This document shows, piece by piece, positions 17,557 to 25,980 of a stretch of DNA of 64,000 bases (the first letter of the stretch is position 1; the number at the start of each line of letters is the position of its first letter). The notes under the pieces are model-generated. The model worked only from the letters and a program-made list of their open reading frames with translations. It was not told the DNA's origin and did not search any database. This stretch comes from Clostridia bacterium (lineage in GTDB: Bacteria > Bacillota > Clostridia > Oscillospirales > Acutalibacteraceae). Location of the stretch: the NCBI GenBank assembly GCA_900767025.1, contig CAAFXS010000048.1:11507-75506 (forward strand), read 5' to 3'. The position numbers were made by a program, and so were the translations under genes.

Positions 17557-17689
17557 AGCACCAAAGATGTGCTCTTTGTTTTTTGCACAAATCGTCACAA
17601 AATATGCACCGTTTTGGCTGTAATCAAAACTATTTAACCTGTTTGGTTTCCTTTTCGGTAATTCTTCTTTCATACACAAATAGTAACAC

Positions 17690-17727
17690 AAAGCCCACGG
17701 AAACACAATGGTTTCGTGGGCTTTAGC
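17690..17727 (-). terminator. Terminator after pflB
   Basis: A stem of about 14 bp, AAAGCCCACGAAAC against GTTTCCGTGGGCTTT (one extra base), follows the pflB stop. It separates pflB from the RAYT remnant and pflA. The following U-run is short. Confidence 0.75.
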
Positions 17728-17732
17728 AATTG

Positions 17733-19961
17733 TTACATAGCAGTATGGAAGGTTCTTGCGATAACCTCTTCCTGCTTTTCGCGGGTAAGCTTGTTGAAGT
17801 TTACTGCGTAGCCGCTTACACGGATTGTAAGTGACGGATAAAGTGTCGGATCATTCATAGCTGCAATGAGCTTTTCACGGTTAAGCACATTAACATTAAG
17901 GTGATGTGCGTCCTGTGCAAAGTAGCCGTCAAGCATTGTTGTAAGGTGGTCAATCTGCTCCTCTTTATCTCTGCCCAGAGTATCGGGAGTGATTGAGAAG
18001 GTGTTTGAAATGCCGTCCTGACAGCAAGCATAGTCAAGCTTTGCAACTGAGTTAAGCGAAGCAAGTGCGCCCTCTGCATCTCTGCCGTGCATTGGGTTTG
18101 CGCCCGGTGCGAAAGGCTCGCCGGCTTTTCTGCCGTCGGGTGTAGCACCTGTCTTTTTGCCGTACATTACATTTGATGTGATTGTAAGGATTGAAAGAGT
18201 GTGCTTAGCGCCTCTGTAAGCAGGAGTTTTGCAAAGCTCCTTGTAGAAATATTCGATAAGCTCCTTGCCGATAAGGTCAACGCGGTCATCGTCGTTACCG
18301 TATTTGGGGAACTCGCCCTCAACCTTGAAATCGGTGATAATTCCGCGGTCATCCTTGATTGGAGTAACCTTTGCGTACTTGATGGCTGAAAGTGAGTCGG
18401 TGGCAACTGACATACCTGAAACACCGAATGCCATAAGTCTTTCAACATCTGTGTCGTGAAGTGACATCATAAGTCTTTCATATGCGTACTTATCGTGCAT
18501 ATAGTGGATAACATTCATTGTGTTAACATAAAGCCTTGCCATCCAGGAAAGGTACTTTTTGTATGCAGCAAGCACCTTGTCATAATCAAGAACTTCCTCG
18601 TCGAATACCTCGCCCTCGGGAGCAATTTGCTCTGCACCGATTTCGTCCTTACCGCCGTTAAGAGCCATAAGAAGAACCTTTGCAAGATTGCATCTTGCAC
18701 CGAAGAACTGCATCTGCTTGCCCTCCTTCATAGCTGATACACAGCAGGCAATTGCATAGTCGTCACCGTACATTCTTCTCATTACATCGTCATTTTCATA
18801 CTGAATTGAATCGGTGTCGATGGATACCTGAGCACAGAAATCCTTGAAGCCCTGGGGAAGATGCTCTGACCAGAGAACTGTAATGTTAGGCTCAGCAGAG
18901 GGGCCAAGGTTGTAAAGTGTCTGAAGAACTCTGAAGGAGGTCTTTGAACACATTGACTTGCCTTCGCCTGTAACGCCTGCAAGTGCAAGTGTTACCCATA
19001 CAGGATCGCCTGCGAAAAGGTCGTTGTATTCGGGAGTACGAAGGTGACGAACCAAACGGAGCTTTAATACCAAATCGTCGATAAGCTCCTGAGCACCGGT
19101 CTCGTCAAGAATACCAAGCTCCATATCTCTTTCAATATAGCAGTCGATAAATTCGGCAATTCTGCCGATTGAGTTAGCGGCACCGTTCTGCTCCTTGATA
19201 GCACCAAGGTAACCGAAATAGAGCCACTGAATTGCCTCTCTTGCAGTAGTTGCAGGCTGTGAAATGTCATAGCCGTAATCAAGAGCAAGGCCCTTGAGCT
19301 GATTCATAAAGTCAAGCTGCTTTGACAAATCCTCAAGAAGATGGATTGTTTCCTCGTCAAGAACATCAGCCTCGCCGATTTTCTTTTTGTCAAGCTTTTT
19401 CTGCTCAATAAGGTAGTCCATACCGTAAAGAGCAATTCTTCTGTAATCGCCGATGATTCTGCCGCGGGCGTATGCATCGGGCAAACCTGTAAGAATACCG
19501 GCGTGACGAGCCTTCTTCATTGTGTCGGTGTATGCTCTGAAAACACCTGTGTTGTGGGTTGTTCTGTATGTGAACTCGTCCTTGATTTTGTCGGAAATTT
19601 CATAACCGTATGCACGGCAAGCCTGAACGGCGTTTCTGTAGCCTGCAAAGGGTGAAACACCTCTTTTGAGCGGCTCGTCGGTCTGCAAGCCTACGATAAT
19701 ATCCTTTTCCTTATCAACATAGCCGGGCTTGTGTGAAAGGATTGAAAGAACCTTTTCGGTGTCAACATCAAGGACACCGCCTTTTTCATTTTCTTTAACC
19801 AGCAAATCCTGTACCTTTGCAAGAACGTCCTTTGTTCTGTCGGTAGGTCCTGCAAGGAATGAGGAGTCGCCGTCATATGCCTTGTAATTCAGCTTGATGA
19901 AATTTGAAACATTGATTTCATCGCACCATACGCCTTCTTTAAAATTCTTCCATGCTTCCAT
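17733..19961 (-). CDS. pflB: Pyruvate formate-lyase (formate C-acetyltransferase)
   Basis: PflB converts pyruvate and CoA to acetyl-CoA and formate without oxygen, a core fermentative step. The 742-residue glycyl-radical enzyme has the double-cysteine active site IACCVSAM and the C-terminal radical-glycine site IRVSGYAVNF. I chose the ATG at 19961 because AGGAGG precedes it and homologues begin near MEAWKNF; the in-frame extension to 20027 overlaps the upstream gene. It is preceded by a DUF134 regulator-like gene in the same direction, and its activase pflA lies downstream beyond a RAYT remnant. Confidence 0.97.
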   Translation of the reverse strand: MEAWKNFKEGVWCDEINVSNFIKLNYKAYDGDSSFLAGPTDRTKDVLAKVQDLLVKENEKGGVLDVDTEKVLSILSHKPGYVDKEKDIIVGLQTDEPLKRGVSPFAGYRNAVQACRAYGYEISDKIKDEFTYRTTHNTGVFRAYTDTMKKARHAGILTGLPDAYARGRIIGDYRRIALYGMDYLIEQKKLDKKKIGEADVLDEETIHLLEDLSKQLDFMNQLKGLALDYGYDISQPATTAREAIQWLYFGYLGAIKEQNGAANSIGRIAEFIDCYIERDMELGILDETGAQELIDDLVLKLRLVRHLRTPEYNDLFAGDPVWVTLALAGVTGEGKSMCSKTSFRVLQTLYNLGPSAEPNITVLWSEHLPQGFKDFCAQVSIDTDSIQYENDDVMRRMYGDDYAIACCVSAMKEGKQMQFFGARCNLAKVLLMALNGGKDEIGAEQIAPEGEVFDEEVLDYDKVLAAYKKYLSWMARLYVNTMNVIHYMHDKYAYERLMMSLHDTDVERLMAFGVSGMSVATDSLSAIKYAKVTPIKDDRGIITDFKVEGEFPKYGNDDDRVDLIGKELIEYFYKELCKTPAYRGAKHTLSILTITSNVMYGKKTGATPDGRKAGEPFAPGANPMHGRDAEGALASLNSVAKLDYACCQDGISNTFSITPDTLGRDKEEQIDHLTTMLDGYFAQDAHHLNVNVLNREKLIAAMNDPTLYPSLTIRVSGYAVNFNKLTREKQEEVIARTFHTAM

Positions 19962-20005
19962 TGTTTTTCCTCCTGAAAATGAATTCATATATAAAATGTT
20001 TTTTG

Positions 20006-20416
20006 TTAGCTTTGGAGCACATAGCATTCTCTGCCCGGCTCGTGATAAATGCCGATGCAGTTTTCACAGTTACCGTGCTTACATCTTCTGCATTTGCTTT
20101 TGCCGCACTGACCGCAGCAGTGCAGAGAATTTGAGCAGACGGTAAAATCGCCGCCCTCAACTATTATTTGCTTGTTGTTGATTATTGAGTCGGAAAACTT
20201 GTACCGTGCGCTTTCGTAAACAGATGTGACTGTTGTTCTTGCAACCTGCATCTGCTTTGCACATTCCTGTTGAGTAAGCTTTTCGTAGTCGATAAGACGG
20301 ATGGTTTCGTATTCGTCAACTGACATTGAAACCCTGTCCTTGTGCTTTGCACCGGAGTTAAAGGTTTTTGACTCGGGGGATTTGCATATTGTTTTATGCT
20401 TTCTCGGACGGGCCAT
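20006..20416 (-). CDS. DUF134/UPF0251 putative DNA-binding protein
   Basis: The 136-residue protein begins MARPRKHKTICKSPESKTF, the UPF0251 opening. A sigma-region-4-like helix-turn-helix follows (about 38-75: YETIRLIDYEKLTQQECAKQ). The C terminus is cysteine-rich (CGQCGKSKCRRCKHGNCENC), suitable for an Fe-S cluster or zinc. It lies 44 bp upstream of pflB in the same direction and the leader has an FNR-like palindrome, so a redox-responsive regulator of the pfl genes is a reasonable inference. Function is not established for the family. Confidence 0.8.
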   Translation of the reverse strand: MARPRKHKTICKSPESKTFNSGAKHKDRVSMSVDEYETIRLIDYEKLTQQECAKQMQVARTTVTSVYESARYKFSDSIINNKQIIVEGGDFTVCSNSLHCCGQCGKSKCRRCKHGNCENCIGIYHEPGRECYVLQS

Positions 20417-20454
20417 TTTGCACCTCTTTCTTGGTTGTTTTTCAGCTCGCTTTT

Positions 20455-20482
20455 ATTATACATAGTTTTTGACATATGTCAA
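20455..20482 (-). promoter_or_regulatory. DUF134-pflB promoter with overlapping FNR-like palindrome
   Basis: Minus-strand TTGACA and TATAAT are separated by 16 bases. The -35 lies in a perfect 14-bp palindrome TTGACATATGTCAA (20469-20482), which has the 5-4-5 half-site layout of FNR/CRP-family operators (TTGAT-N4-ATCAA). Binding would compete with RNA polymerase. Confidence 0.7.
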
Positions 20483-20573
20483 TAATATTTTTTTAAAAAT
20501 TATTATTTCTTCGAGTATAATATTTTGTTTATTTTCCACAAATTAACGGTTTGATTTTTTACATATGCTTTGG

Positions 20574-20602
20574 TTGAAAAACGGCTCTTTCTAATGTATT
20601 AT
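20574..20602 (+). promoter_or_regulatory. Promoter of the PRTase-like gene
   Basis: TTGAAA and TATTAT are separated by 17 bases, 36 bases before the ATG at 20639. It is divergent from the pfl promoter. Confidence 0.55.
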
Positions 20603-20638
20603 AGTATTATAAAACATATTATATAAGGAAGTGCTATT

Positions 20639-21283
20639 ATGGATAAGCCGATTTACACAATTACCTCAAAGAATAACGAAAGGGTGTTTATCCATGCAAT
20701 GCCCGGCCATTTTATTTCGTCGTCATCTCACCTTAACTATTACATAGGCACATCGGATATTAAGCATAATCACGATGTTTCCGTTGATGCGGCAATGCTT
20801 ATGGCAAGGTATTATGTTGAGCGTGGAATAGAGGTTGACTCTGTTCTGTGTCTTTACGAAACGCAGGTTTTAGGGGCTTATCTTGCTCACGAGCTGGCAA
20901 GGCCCAGTATGCTCAATCCTAATCCGGACAACACCGTTTATGTTCTGGGTCCCGAATATGACGCACAGGGAAATATTATTTTCAGAGATAATTTAAGAAA
21001 GCTTATTACAGGCAGAAGGGTTGTTTTGCTTATCTCCTGTATCACCAGCGGTAAAACCGTTGAAAGAGCAATGGAAAGCGTAAGCTATTACGGCGGAACG
21101 GTAGCGGGAATTACATCTATTTTTTCTGCTATTGACAGCATTGACGGTGTTGAAATAAATACGATTTTCACCCGTGAGGATGTTCCGGGTTATCAGGCGT
21201 ATCCTCCGCACGAGTGCCCTCACTGCAAGGCAGGTGAAAGGGTGGACGCTATTGCCAACGGCTACGGCTATTCTTTGCTTTGA
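20639..21283 (+). CDS. Phosphoribosyltransferase-like protein
   Basis: The 214-residue protein resembles the orotate phosphoribosyltransferase fold: an N-terminal hood, then GRRVVLLISCITSGKTVERA where the PRPP loop normally reads VDDVITTGGT. The acidic pair that binds the ribose hydroxyls of PRPP is replaced by SC, so catalysis is uncertain. A C-terminal CPHC motif and IANGYGYS follow. AAGGAAG lies before the ATG and it has its own promoter. It is followed by the leuA T-box, which is a separate transcription unit. Confidence 0.6.
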   Translation: MDKPIYTITSKNNERVFIHAMPGHFISSSSHLNYYIGTSDIKHNHDVSVDAAMLMARYYVERGIEVDSVLCLYETQVLGAYLAHELARPSMLNPNPDNTVYVLGPEYDAQGNIIFRDNLRKLITGRRVVLLISCITSGKTVERAMESVSYYGGTVAGITSIFSAIDSIDGVEINTIFTREDVPGYQAYPPHECPHCKAGERVDAIANGYGYSLL

Positions 21284-21326
21284 GACAATGAAGAGCAATT
21301 CGAATTGCTTTCCATTGCCTAAGGTC

Positions 21327-21354
21327 TTGACAAAACAAATTTATCTGTTATAAT
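21327..21354 (+). promoter_or_regulatory. Promoter of the T-box-leuA unit
   Basis: TTGACA and TATAAT, both consensus, are separated by 16 bases. Transcription would start near 21361, just before the T-box. Confidence 0.8.
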
Positions 21355-21360
21355 ATCATT

Positions 21361-21636
21361 AACAATTTAATAGTACCCAATTAAAAACTGTGAAGCAGAA
21401 AAAGACCGTGTAATTCAGTTTCAGAGAGTCGGCGGAGGGTGCAAGCCGATACGGATTATGGGGTGTATAGCTCTCTGCGGAGTTGCTGTTTTGAATAGAA
21501 ATTAATAGGAACAGCCGTGTTGCTGCGTTAATAGCAAAGGCATTGTTGGATGCTAAAGGGCAATTTGTTTGCTGAAATAGGGTGGTACCGCGTAGATTTT
21601 ACGCCCCTATACTATGTTGTATAGGGGCTTTATTTT
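21361..21636 (+). promoter_or_regulatory. T-box leader (probably leucine-specific)
   Basis: The conserved T-box AGGGTGGTACCGCG lies at 21579-21592, followed by terminator stem GCCCCTATAC/GTATAGGGGC (21603-21628) and T's. The upstream part has a stem I beginning CAGAGAGTCGGCGG and closing near AGCTCTCT, where CTC (21471-21473) is a candidate leucine specifier. Uncharged tRNA should stabilise the antiterminator and allow leuA transcription. Specifier is inferred from the downstream gene and not proven by folding. Confidence 0.9.
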
Positions 21637-21671
21637 GCTCCTGTGCAGAATTTGAAAGGAGATTGATCATT

Positions 21672-23408
21672 ATGAAAAAAGGGTATGAAAAGTATCAGGG
21701 CTTCAAGCCAATCAACATTCCGGACCGTACCTGGCCCAATAAGACCATCACAAAGGCTCCTATCTGGTGCTCGGTTGATATGCGCGATGGTAATCAGGCG
21801 CTTGTTGACCCAATGAATTTGCAGGAAAAGCTGGAGCTTTTTTCAACGCTTGTAAAAATCGGAATTAAGGAAATTGAGGTGGGCTTCCCCTCTGCAAGCG
21901 AAACGGAATATGAGATTTTAAGAACTCTTATTGACGGAGGTTATATCCCCGACGATGTAACCATTCAGGTGCTTGTTCAGGCAAGACCTCACCTTATCAA
22001 AAAGACCTTTGAGGCTATTAAGGGTGCTAAAAATGTAATTGTGCATTTTTACAACTCAACCTCAACTCTGCAGAGAAAGGTTGTTTTTAAAACCGATATG
22101 CAGGGCGTTATTGACATTGCCGTTAAGGGTGCAAAGCTCATTTATGAGCTGACCGAGGAGCAGAAAAGGACTAACCCGGAAACAAATATCCGTTTTGAGT
22201 ACAGTCCCGAAAGCTTTACAGGTACGGAAATGGATAACGCAGTGGAAATTTGCCGCTGTGTTATGGAGGAGCTTCATATTACAAAGGATAATCCTATTAT
22301 CCTTAATCTTCCGTCAACCGTTGAAGGCTCAACACCTAACGGCTATGCCGACCAGATTGAGTACTTCTGCCGTCATTTGCCTAACCGTGACGCCGCAATT
22401 ATTTCACTTCATCCCCATAACGACAGGGGAACAGGCGTTGCCGCTGCAGAGCTTGCTTTGCTGGCAGGCGCAGACAGAATTGAGGGAACTCTTTTCGGTA
22501 ACGGCGAAAGAACAGGTAATGTTGACATTGTTACTCTGGCTCTTAATATGTGGACACAGGGCGTTGACCCCGAGCTTGATTTCCACGACATAAATAAGAT
22601 TAAAGAGGTTTACGAAAGAACTACAAAAATGAAGGTTCCTCCCCGTCATCCTTACGCAGGCGAGCTTGTGTTCACAGCCTTTTCGGGCTCTCACCAGGAT
22701 GCTATTAACAAGGGTAAAATGTATATGGAGGAAAGCCATACGGATATGTGGGAGGTACCGTATCTTCCCATTGACCCTGCCGACGTGGGCAGAGAGTATG
22801 AGCCTATTATCCGTATCAATTCACAGAGCGGTAAGGGCGGAACAGCCTTTATCCTTGCAAACGAGTACGGTATCAAGATGCCAAAGGCAATGCATCCCGA
22901 GTTTGGTGCAGTTGTTCAAAAGGCTTGCGACGAAAAGGGCAAGGAGCTTCATTCTCAGGAGGTTTTCGACCTTTTCCAAAAGGAATACAGAAATGTTTGC
23001 GGACCTTACAGGCTTCTTAACTATAAGATTAGCGAGGAAAAGAACGAGGCTGATTATCTCACAAGCGTTCACTTTACAGGCGAGGTTAAGTATAAGGATA
23101 ACGAGCCTATTAAGGTTGAGGGTAACGGTAGCGGTCCTATCGGTGCCTTCTGCCAGGCGCTTAACTCCATCGGTCTCGGCGATTATGAATTTGTTGATTA
23201 CAGTGAGCATGCTATTTCCGTCGGCTCCGATTCAAAGGCTATCAGCTATATTCACCTTAAAAACCCGCAGAGCAAGGATGTTTTCGGTATCGGCGTAAGC
23301 CATAATATCAGTTATGCTTCAATGAAGGGTATCATCTGTGCCATTAACCGTGACCAGCCGGATACCATGCGTGATGACACAATGCCCGGCATCTTTGATG
23401 TTTGCTGA
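21672..23408 (+). CDS. leuA: 2-isopropylmalate synthase
   Basis: LeuA condenses acetyl-CoA with 2-ketoisovalerate, the first committed step of leucine synthesis. The 578-residue protein has the DmpG/HMGL-like barrel with SVDMRDGNQAL, LHPHNDRGTG (metal-binding histidines) and GNGERTGNVD. A C-terminal allosteric domain follows (about 440-578). The sequence is of the long LeuA2-like type (YEKYQGFKPINIPDRTWP). I chose the ATG at 21672 with AAAGGAG upstream; an earlier in-frame start lies inside the T-box. Regulated by the T-box; leuB follows 51 bp later. Confidence 0.96.
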   Translation: MKKGYEKYQGFKPINIPDRTWPNKTITKAPIWCSVDMRDGNQALVDPMNLQEKLELFSTLVKIGIKEIEVGFPSASETEYEILRTLIDGGYIPDDVTIQVLVQARPHLIKKTFEAIKGAKNVIVHFYNSTSTLQRKVVFKTDMQGVIDIAVKGAKLIYELTEEQKRTNPETNIRFEYSPESFTGTEMDNAVEICRCVMEELHITKDNPIILNLPSTVEGSTPNGYADQIEYFCRHLPNRDAAIISLHPHNDRGTGVAAAELALLAGADRIEGTLFGNGERTGNVDIVTLALNMWTQGVDPELDFHDINKIKEVYERTTKMKVPPRHPYAGELVFTAFSGSHQDAINKGKMYMEESHTDMWEVPYLPIDPADVGREYEPIIRINSQSGKGGTAFILANEYGIKMPKAMHPEFGAVVQKACDEKGKELHSQEVFDLFQKEYRNVCGPYRLLNYKISEEKNEADYLTSVHFTGEVKYKDNEPIKVEGNGSGPIGAFCQALNSIGLGDYEFVDYSEHAISVGSDSKAISYIHLKNPQSKDVFGIGVSHNISYASMKGIICAINRDQPDTMRDDTMPGIFDVC

Positions 23409-23459
23409 TTTGATTGAGTAACTTAAACTATAATGTAATTTCCAATACGGAGGAGTATT

Positions 23460-24530
23460 ATGAACAACTACAAAATTACAGTATTAAAGGGTGACGGAAT
23501 AGGCCCGGAAATTGTTGACGAATGTATCAAGGTTCTTGACAGGGCAGGGGAAAAATTCGGCTTCAAGCTTGATTACGATTATCAGCTTTTGGGCGGTGCG
23601 GCTATTGATGAAACAGGCGTTCCTTTCCCAAAAGAAACAGAGGTGTCCTGCAAGGCGGCTGATGCAGTTTTGCTTGGCTCGGTAGGCGGTCCTAAATGGG
23701 ACACTTTGCCCAGTGAAATCCGACCTGAAAAGGGACTGCTTGCAATCCGTGAGGCTTTGGGTCTTTTTGCAAACCTGCGCCCTGCAAAGATTTTCGCACC
23801 GCTTAAATCGGCATCACCGCTTAAAGAGGAGATTATCGGTGACAATCTTGACATACTCATTGTTCGTGAGCTGACAGGCGGTATCTATTTCGGCGACAGG
23901 GCTACATATGAGGAAAACGGTGTTGTAGGTGCTTACGATACCGAAAGGTATACTTATCCCGAAATCAAGCGTATTGTTAAAGCCGGCTTTGAATACGCAA
24001 TGAAGAGAAACAAAAGGCTCACCTGTGTTGACAAGGCTAATGTTCTTGACTCCTCAAAGCTTTGGAGAAAGGTTATGGAGGAAACGGCAAAGGATTATCC
24101 TGAGGTTGAGGTTTCATATATGTATGTTGACAACTGTGCAATGCAGTTGGTTCGCAACCCCAATCAGTTTGATACTATCGTTACATCAAATATTTTCGGT
24201 GATATTCTTTCCGACGAGGCGTCAATGATTGCCGGCTCAATCGGTATGCTGGCATCTGCCTCTCTTGCCGAGGGCACCTTTGGTATGTATGAGCCTATTC
24301 ACGGCTCTGCCCCGGATATTGCAGGACAGGGCAAGGCTAATCCTCTTGCAACAATCCTGTCAGGTGCAATGATGCTCCGCTATTCACTTGGCGAAAGCGA
24401 CGCCGCAGACGCAATCGAAAAGGCTGTTGACACTGCTCTTACCAAGGTGAGAACACCCGATATTGCCGAGGACGGACTTGAAACGGTTAATACCTCACAG
24501 ATGGGTGACGCTGTTGCGGCTCTTCTGTAA
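23460..24530 (+). CDS. leuB: 3-isopropylmalate dehydrogenase
   Basis: LeuB oxidises and decarboxylates 3-isopropylmalate using NAD. The 356-residue protein has GDGIGPEIVDECI, LLGSVGGPKWD, the RELTGGIYFG substrate loop, and the C-terminal EPIHGSAPDIAGQGKANP. CGGAGGAG precedes the ATG. It is co-oriented with leuA under the T-box, but the isomerase genes leuC and leuD, which normally lie between or beside them, are absent here. Confidence 0.96.
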   Translation: MNNYKITVLKGDGIGPEIVDECIKVLDRAGEKFGFKLDYDYQLLGGAAIDETGVPFPKETEVSCKAADAVLLGSVGGPKWDTLPSEIRPEKGLLAIREALGLFANLRPAKIFAPLKSASPLKEEIIGDNLDILIVRELTGGIYFGDRATYEENGVVGAYDTERYTYPEIKRIVKAGFEYAMKRNKRLTCVDKANVLDSSKLWRKVMEETAKDYPEVEVSYMYVDNCAMQLVRNPNQFDTIVTSNIFGDILSDEASMIAGSIGMLASASLAEGTFGMYEPIHGSAPDIAGQGKANPLATILSGAMMLRYSLGESDAADAIEKAVDTALTKVRTPDIAEDGLETVNTSQMGDAVAALL

Positions 24531-24643
24531 CAGATTTTTCCTGCTTTTTCCCTTGAATTTAACAACATTGTTAAAAAAATAACTATAAGAAAATGTTATA
24601 AGCAATGTGTTTTTGTATAAAGTGTAAAATTTACATTTTTTTC

Positions 24644-24672
24644 TTGATTAATCGGGGAAAACAGTATAAAAT
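24644..24672 (+). promoter_or_regulatory. Promoter of gap
   Basis: TTGATT and TAAAAT are separated by 17 bases, 47 bases before the gap start. The 189-bp gap upstream holds no other recognisable feature. Confidence 0.5.
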
Positions 24673-24719
24673 AAAAATGCAAAAAAGCAAAATAATATTT
24701 TTATCGGAGGTAATTTCCA

Positions 24720-25733
24720 ATGGTTAAAGTTGCTATTAATGGTTTTGGCCGTATCGGTCGTCTCGCATTCCGTCAGATGTTCGGTGCTGAAGGCTACGAA
24801 GTTGTTGCTATCAACGACCTTACAAGCCCAAAGATGCTTGCTCATCTTTTAAAGTATGATTCATCACAGGGCAAGTATGCTCTTGCTGATACAGTTTCAG
24901 CTACTGACGATTCAATCATCGTTGACGGCAAAGAAATCAAGATTTATGCAAAGGCTGACGCTTCTGAGCTTCCTTGGGGCGAGCTTGGCGTTGACGTTGT
25001 TCTTGAGTGCACAGGCTTCTACTGCTCAAAGGACAAGGCTTCTGCTCACATTAAGGCAGGTGCTCGCAAGGTTGTTATTTCTGCTCCTGCAGGCAATGAC
25101 CTTCCAACTATCGTTTACAATGTAAACCACGACACTCTTACTGCTGAGGACACAGTTATTTCTGCTGCTTCCTGCACAACCAACTGCCTTGCTCCTATGG
25201 CAAAGGCTCTTAACGATTATGCAGAAATCCAGAGCGGTATTATGTGCACAATCCATGCTTACACAGGTGACCAGATGACACTTGACGGCCCTCAGAGAAA
25301 GGGTGACCTTCGCCGTTCAAGAGCTGCTGCTGTTAACATCGTTCCTAACTCAACAGGTGCAGCAAAGGCTATCGGTCTTGTTATTCCTGAGCTTAACGGC
25401 AAGCTTATCGGCTCTGCACAGAGAGTTCCTACTCCAACAGGTTCAACAACAATCCTTACTGCTGTTGTTAAGGGCAAGGATGTTACTGTTGACGGTATCA
25501 ACGCTGCTATGAAGGCTGCTGCAACAGAGTCCTTCGGCTACAACACTGATGAAATCGTTTCTTCAGATATCGTTGGTATGAGATACGGCTCACTCTTTGA
25601 TGCTACTCAGACAATGGTTCTTCCTATCGGCGAGGATCTCTTCGAGGTTCAGGTTGTTTCTTGGTATGATAACGAGAACAGCTACACATCACAGATGGTT
25701 AGAACAATTAAGTACTTCTCAGAGTTAGGCTAA
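24720..25733 (+). CDS. gap: Glyceraldehyde-3-phosphate dehydrogenase
   Basis: This glycolytic enzyme of 337 residues has the NAD-binding INGFGRIGRLAFRQM and catalytic cysteine in ASCTTNCLAPM. The C-terminal NAD/catalytic region WYDNENSYTSQMVR follows. Codon use is strongly biased (GCT, CTT, GGC), as expected of a highly expressed gene. CGGAGG precedes the ATG. It stands alone between its own promoter and a strong terminator. Confidence 0.97.
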   Translation: MVKVAINGFGRIGRLAFRQMFGAEGYEVVAINDLTSPKMLAHLLKYDSSQGKYALADTVSATDDSIIVDGKEIKIYAKADASELPWGELGVDVVLECTGFYCSKDKASAHIKAGARKVVISAPAGNDLPTIVYNVNHDTLTAEDTVISAASCTTNCLAPMAKALNDYAEIQSGIMCTIHAYTGDQMTLDGPQRKGDLRRSRAAAVNIVPNSTGAAKAIGLVIPELNGKLIGSAQRVPTPTGSTTILTAVVKGKDVTVDGINAAMKAAATESFGYNTDEIVSSDIVGMRYGSLFDATQTMVLPIGEDLFEVQVVSWYDNENSYTSQMVRTIKYFSELG

Positions 25734-25756
25734 TAAGTACAAACAAATAATTAATT

Positions 25757-25789
25757 AAGGACTTGGAGTAATCCAAGTCCTTTTTTTGC
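25757..25789 (+). terminator. Terminator after gap
   Basis: A perfect 10-bp stem AAGGACTTGG/CCAAGTCCTT with a 6-base loop is followed by seven T's. Confidence 0.9.
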
Positions 25790-25916
25790 GTGACCTGAAT
25801 TTTGAATAAAATTTATATTTCAATCAAAATCGGTCATAATAACAGCGAAAGATAAGCAAATCATACAAAGAAAAATCAGGTTATTAGTGTAAAACACCGA
25901 ATTGTTTTGAAAGATA

Positions 25917-25946
25917 TTGACCGAAAATGAAAAGTTTTGGTATAAT
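25917..25946 (+). promoter_or_regulatory. Promoter of the fructose/PTS operon
   Basis: TTGACC and TATAAT are separated by 18 bases. GAAAGATA occurs twice just upstream (about 25849 and 25909) and could be the operator half-sites of the DeoR-type regulator encoded first in the operon; this is only a suggestion. Confidence 0.6.
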
Positions 25947-25980
25947 GTGATTGCAAAGGAAAGCAAAGGAGTAAAAAAGC

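Larger units (their letters stand above)
17158..17673 (-). pseudogene. Broken REP-associated tyrosine transposase (RAYT, Y1 family)
   Basis: Reading from an ATG at 17673, the frame encodes a RAYT: KRKPNRLNSFDYSQNGAYFV, the HUH motif MPNHIHMILI, then WQKSFYDHIIRNEQDYL and YIENNPEKW. One in-frame TAA at 17530-17532 interrupts it just past a REP palindrome, after about 47 codons. The second part could restart at GTG 17439. A second REP lies in frame later and encodes SGRAMLVPT. The catalytic tyrosine is probably the Y of SFYDHII or YLEIW. The 3' end overlaps pflA by 23 bp and supplies its ribosome site. It sits between pflB and pflA. Confidence 0.85.

Noticed and set aside
21582..21671. N-terminal extension of LeuA starting in the T-box
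   Set aside because: It would begin inside the antiterminator and lacks similarity; the ATG at 21672 has a ribosome site.
24531..24643. Terminator after leuB
   Set aside because: No convincing stem with a T-run is visible in this stretch.
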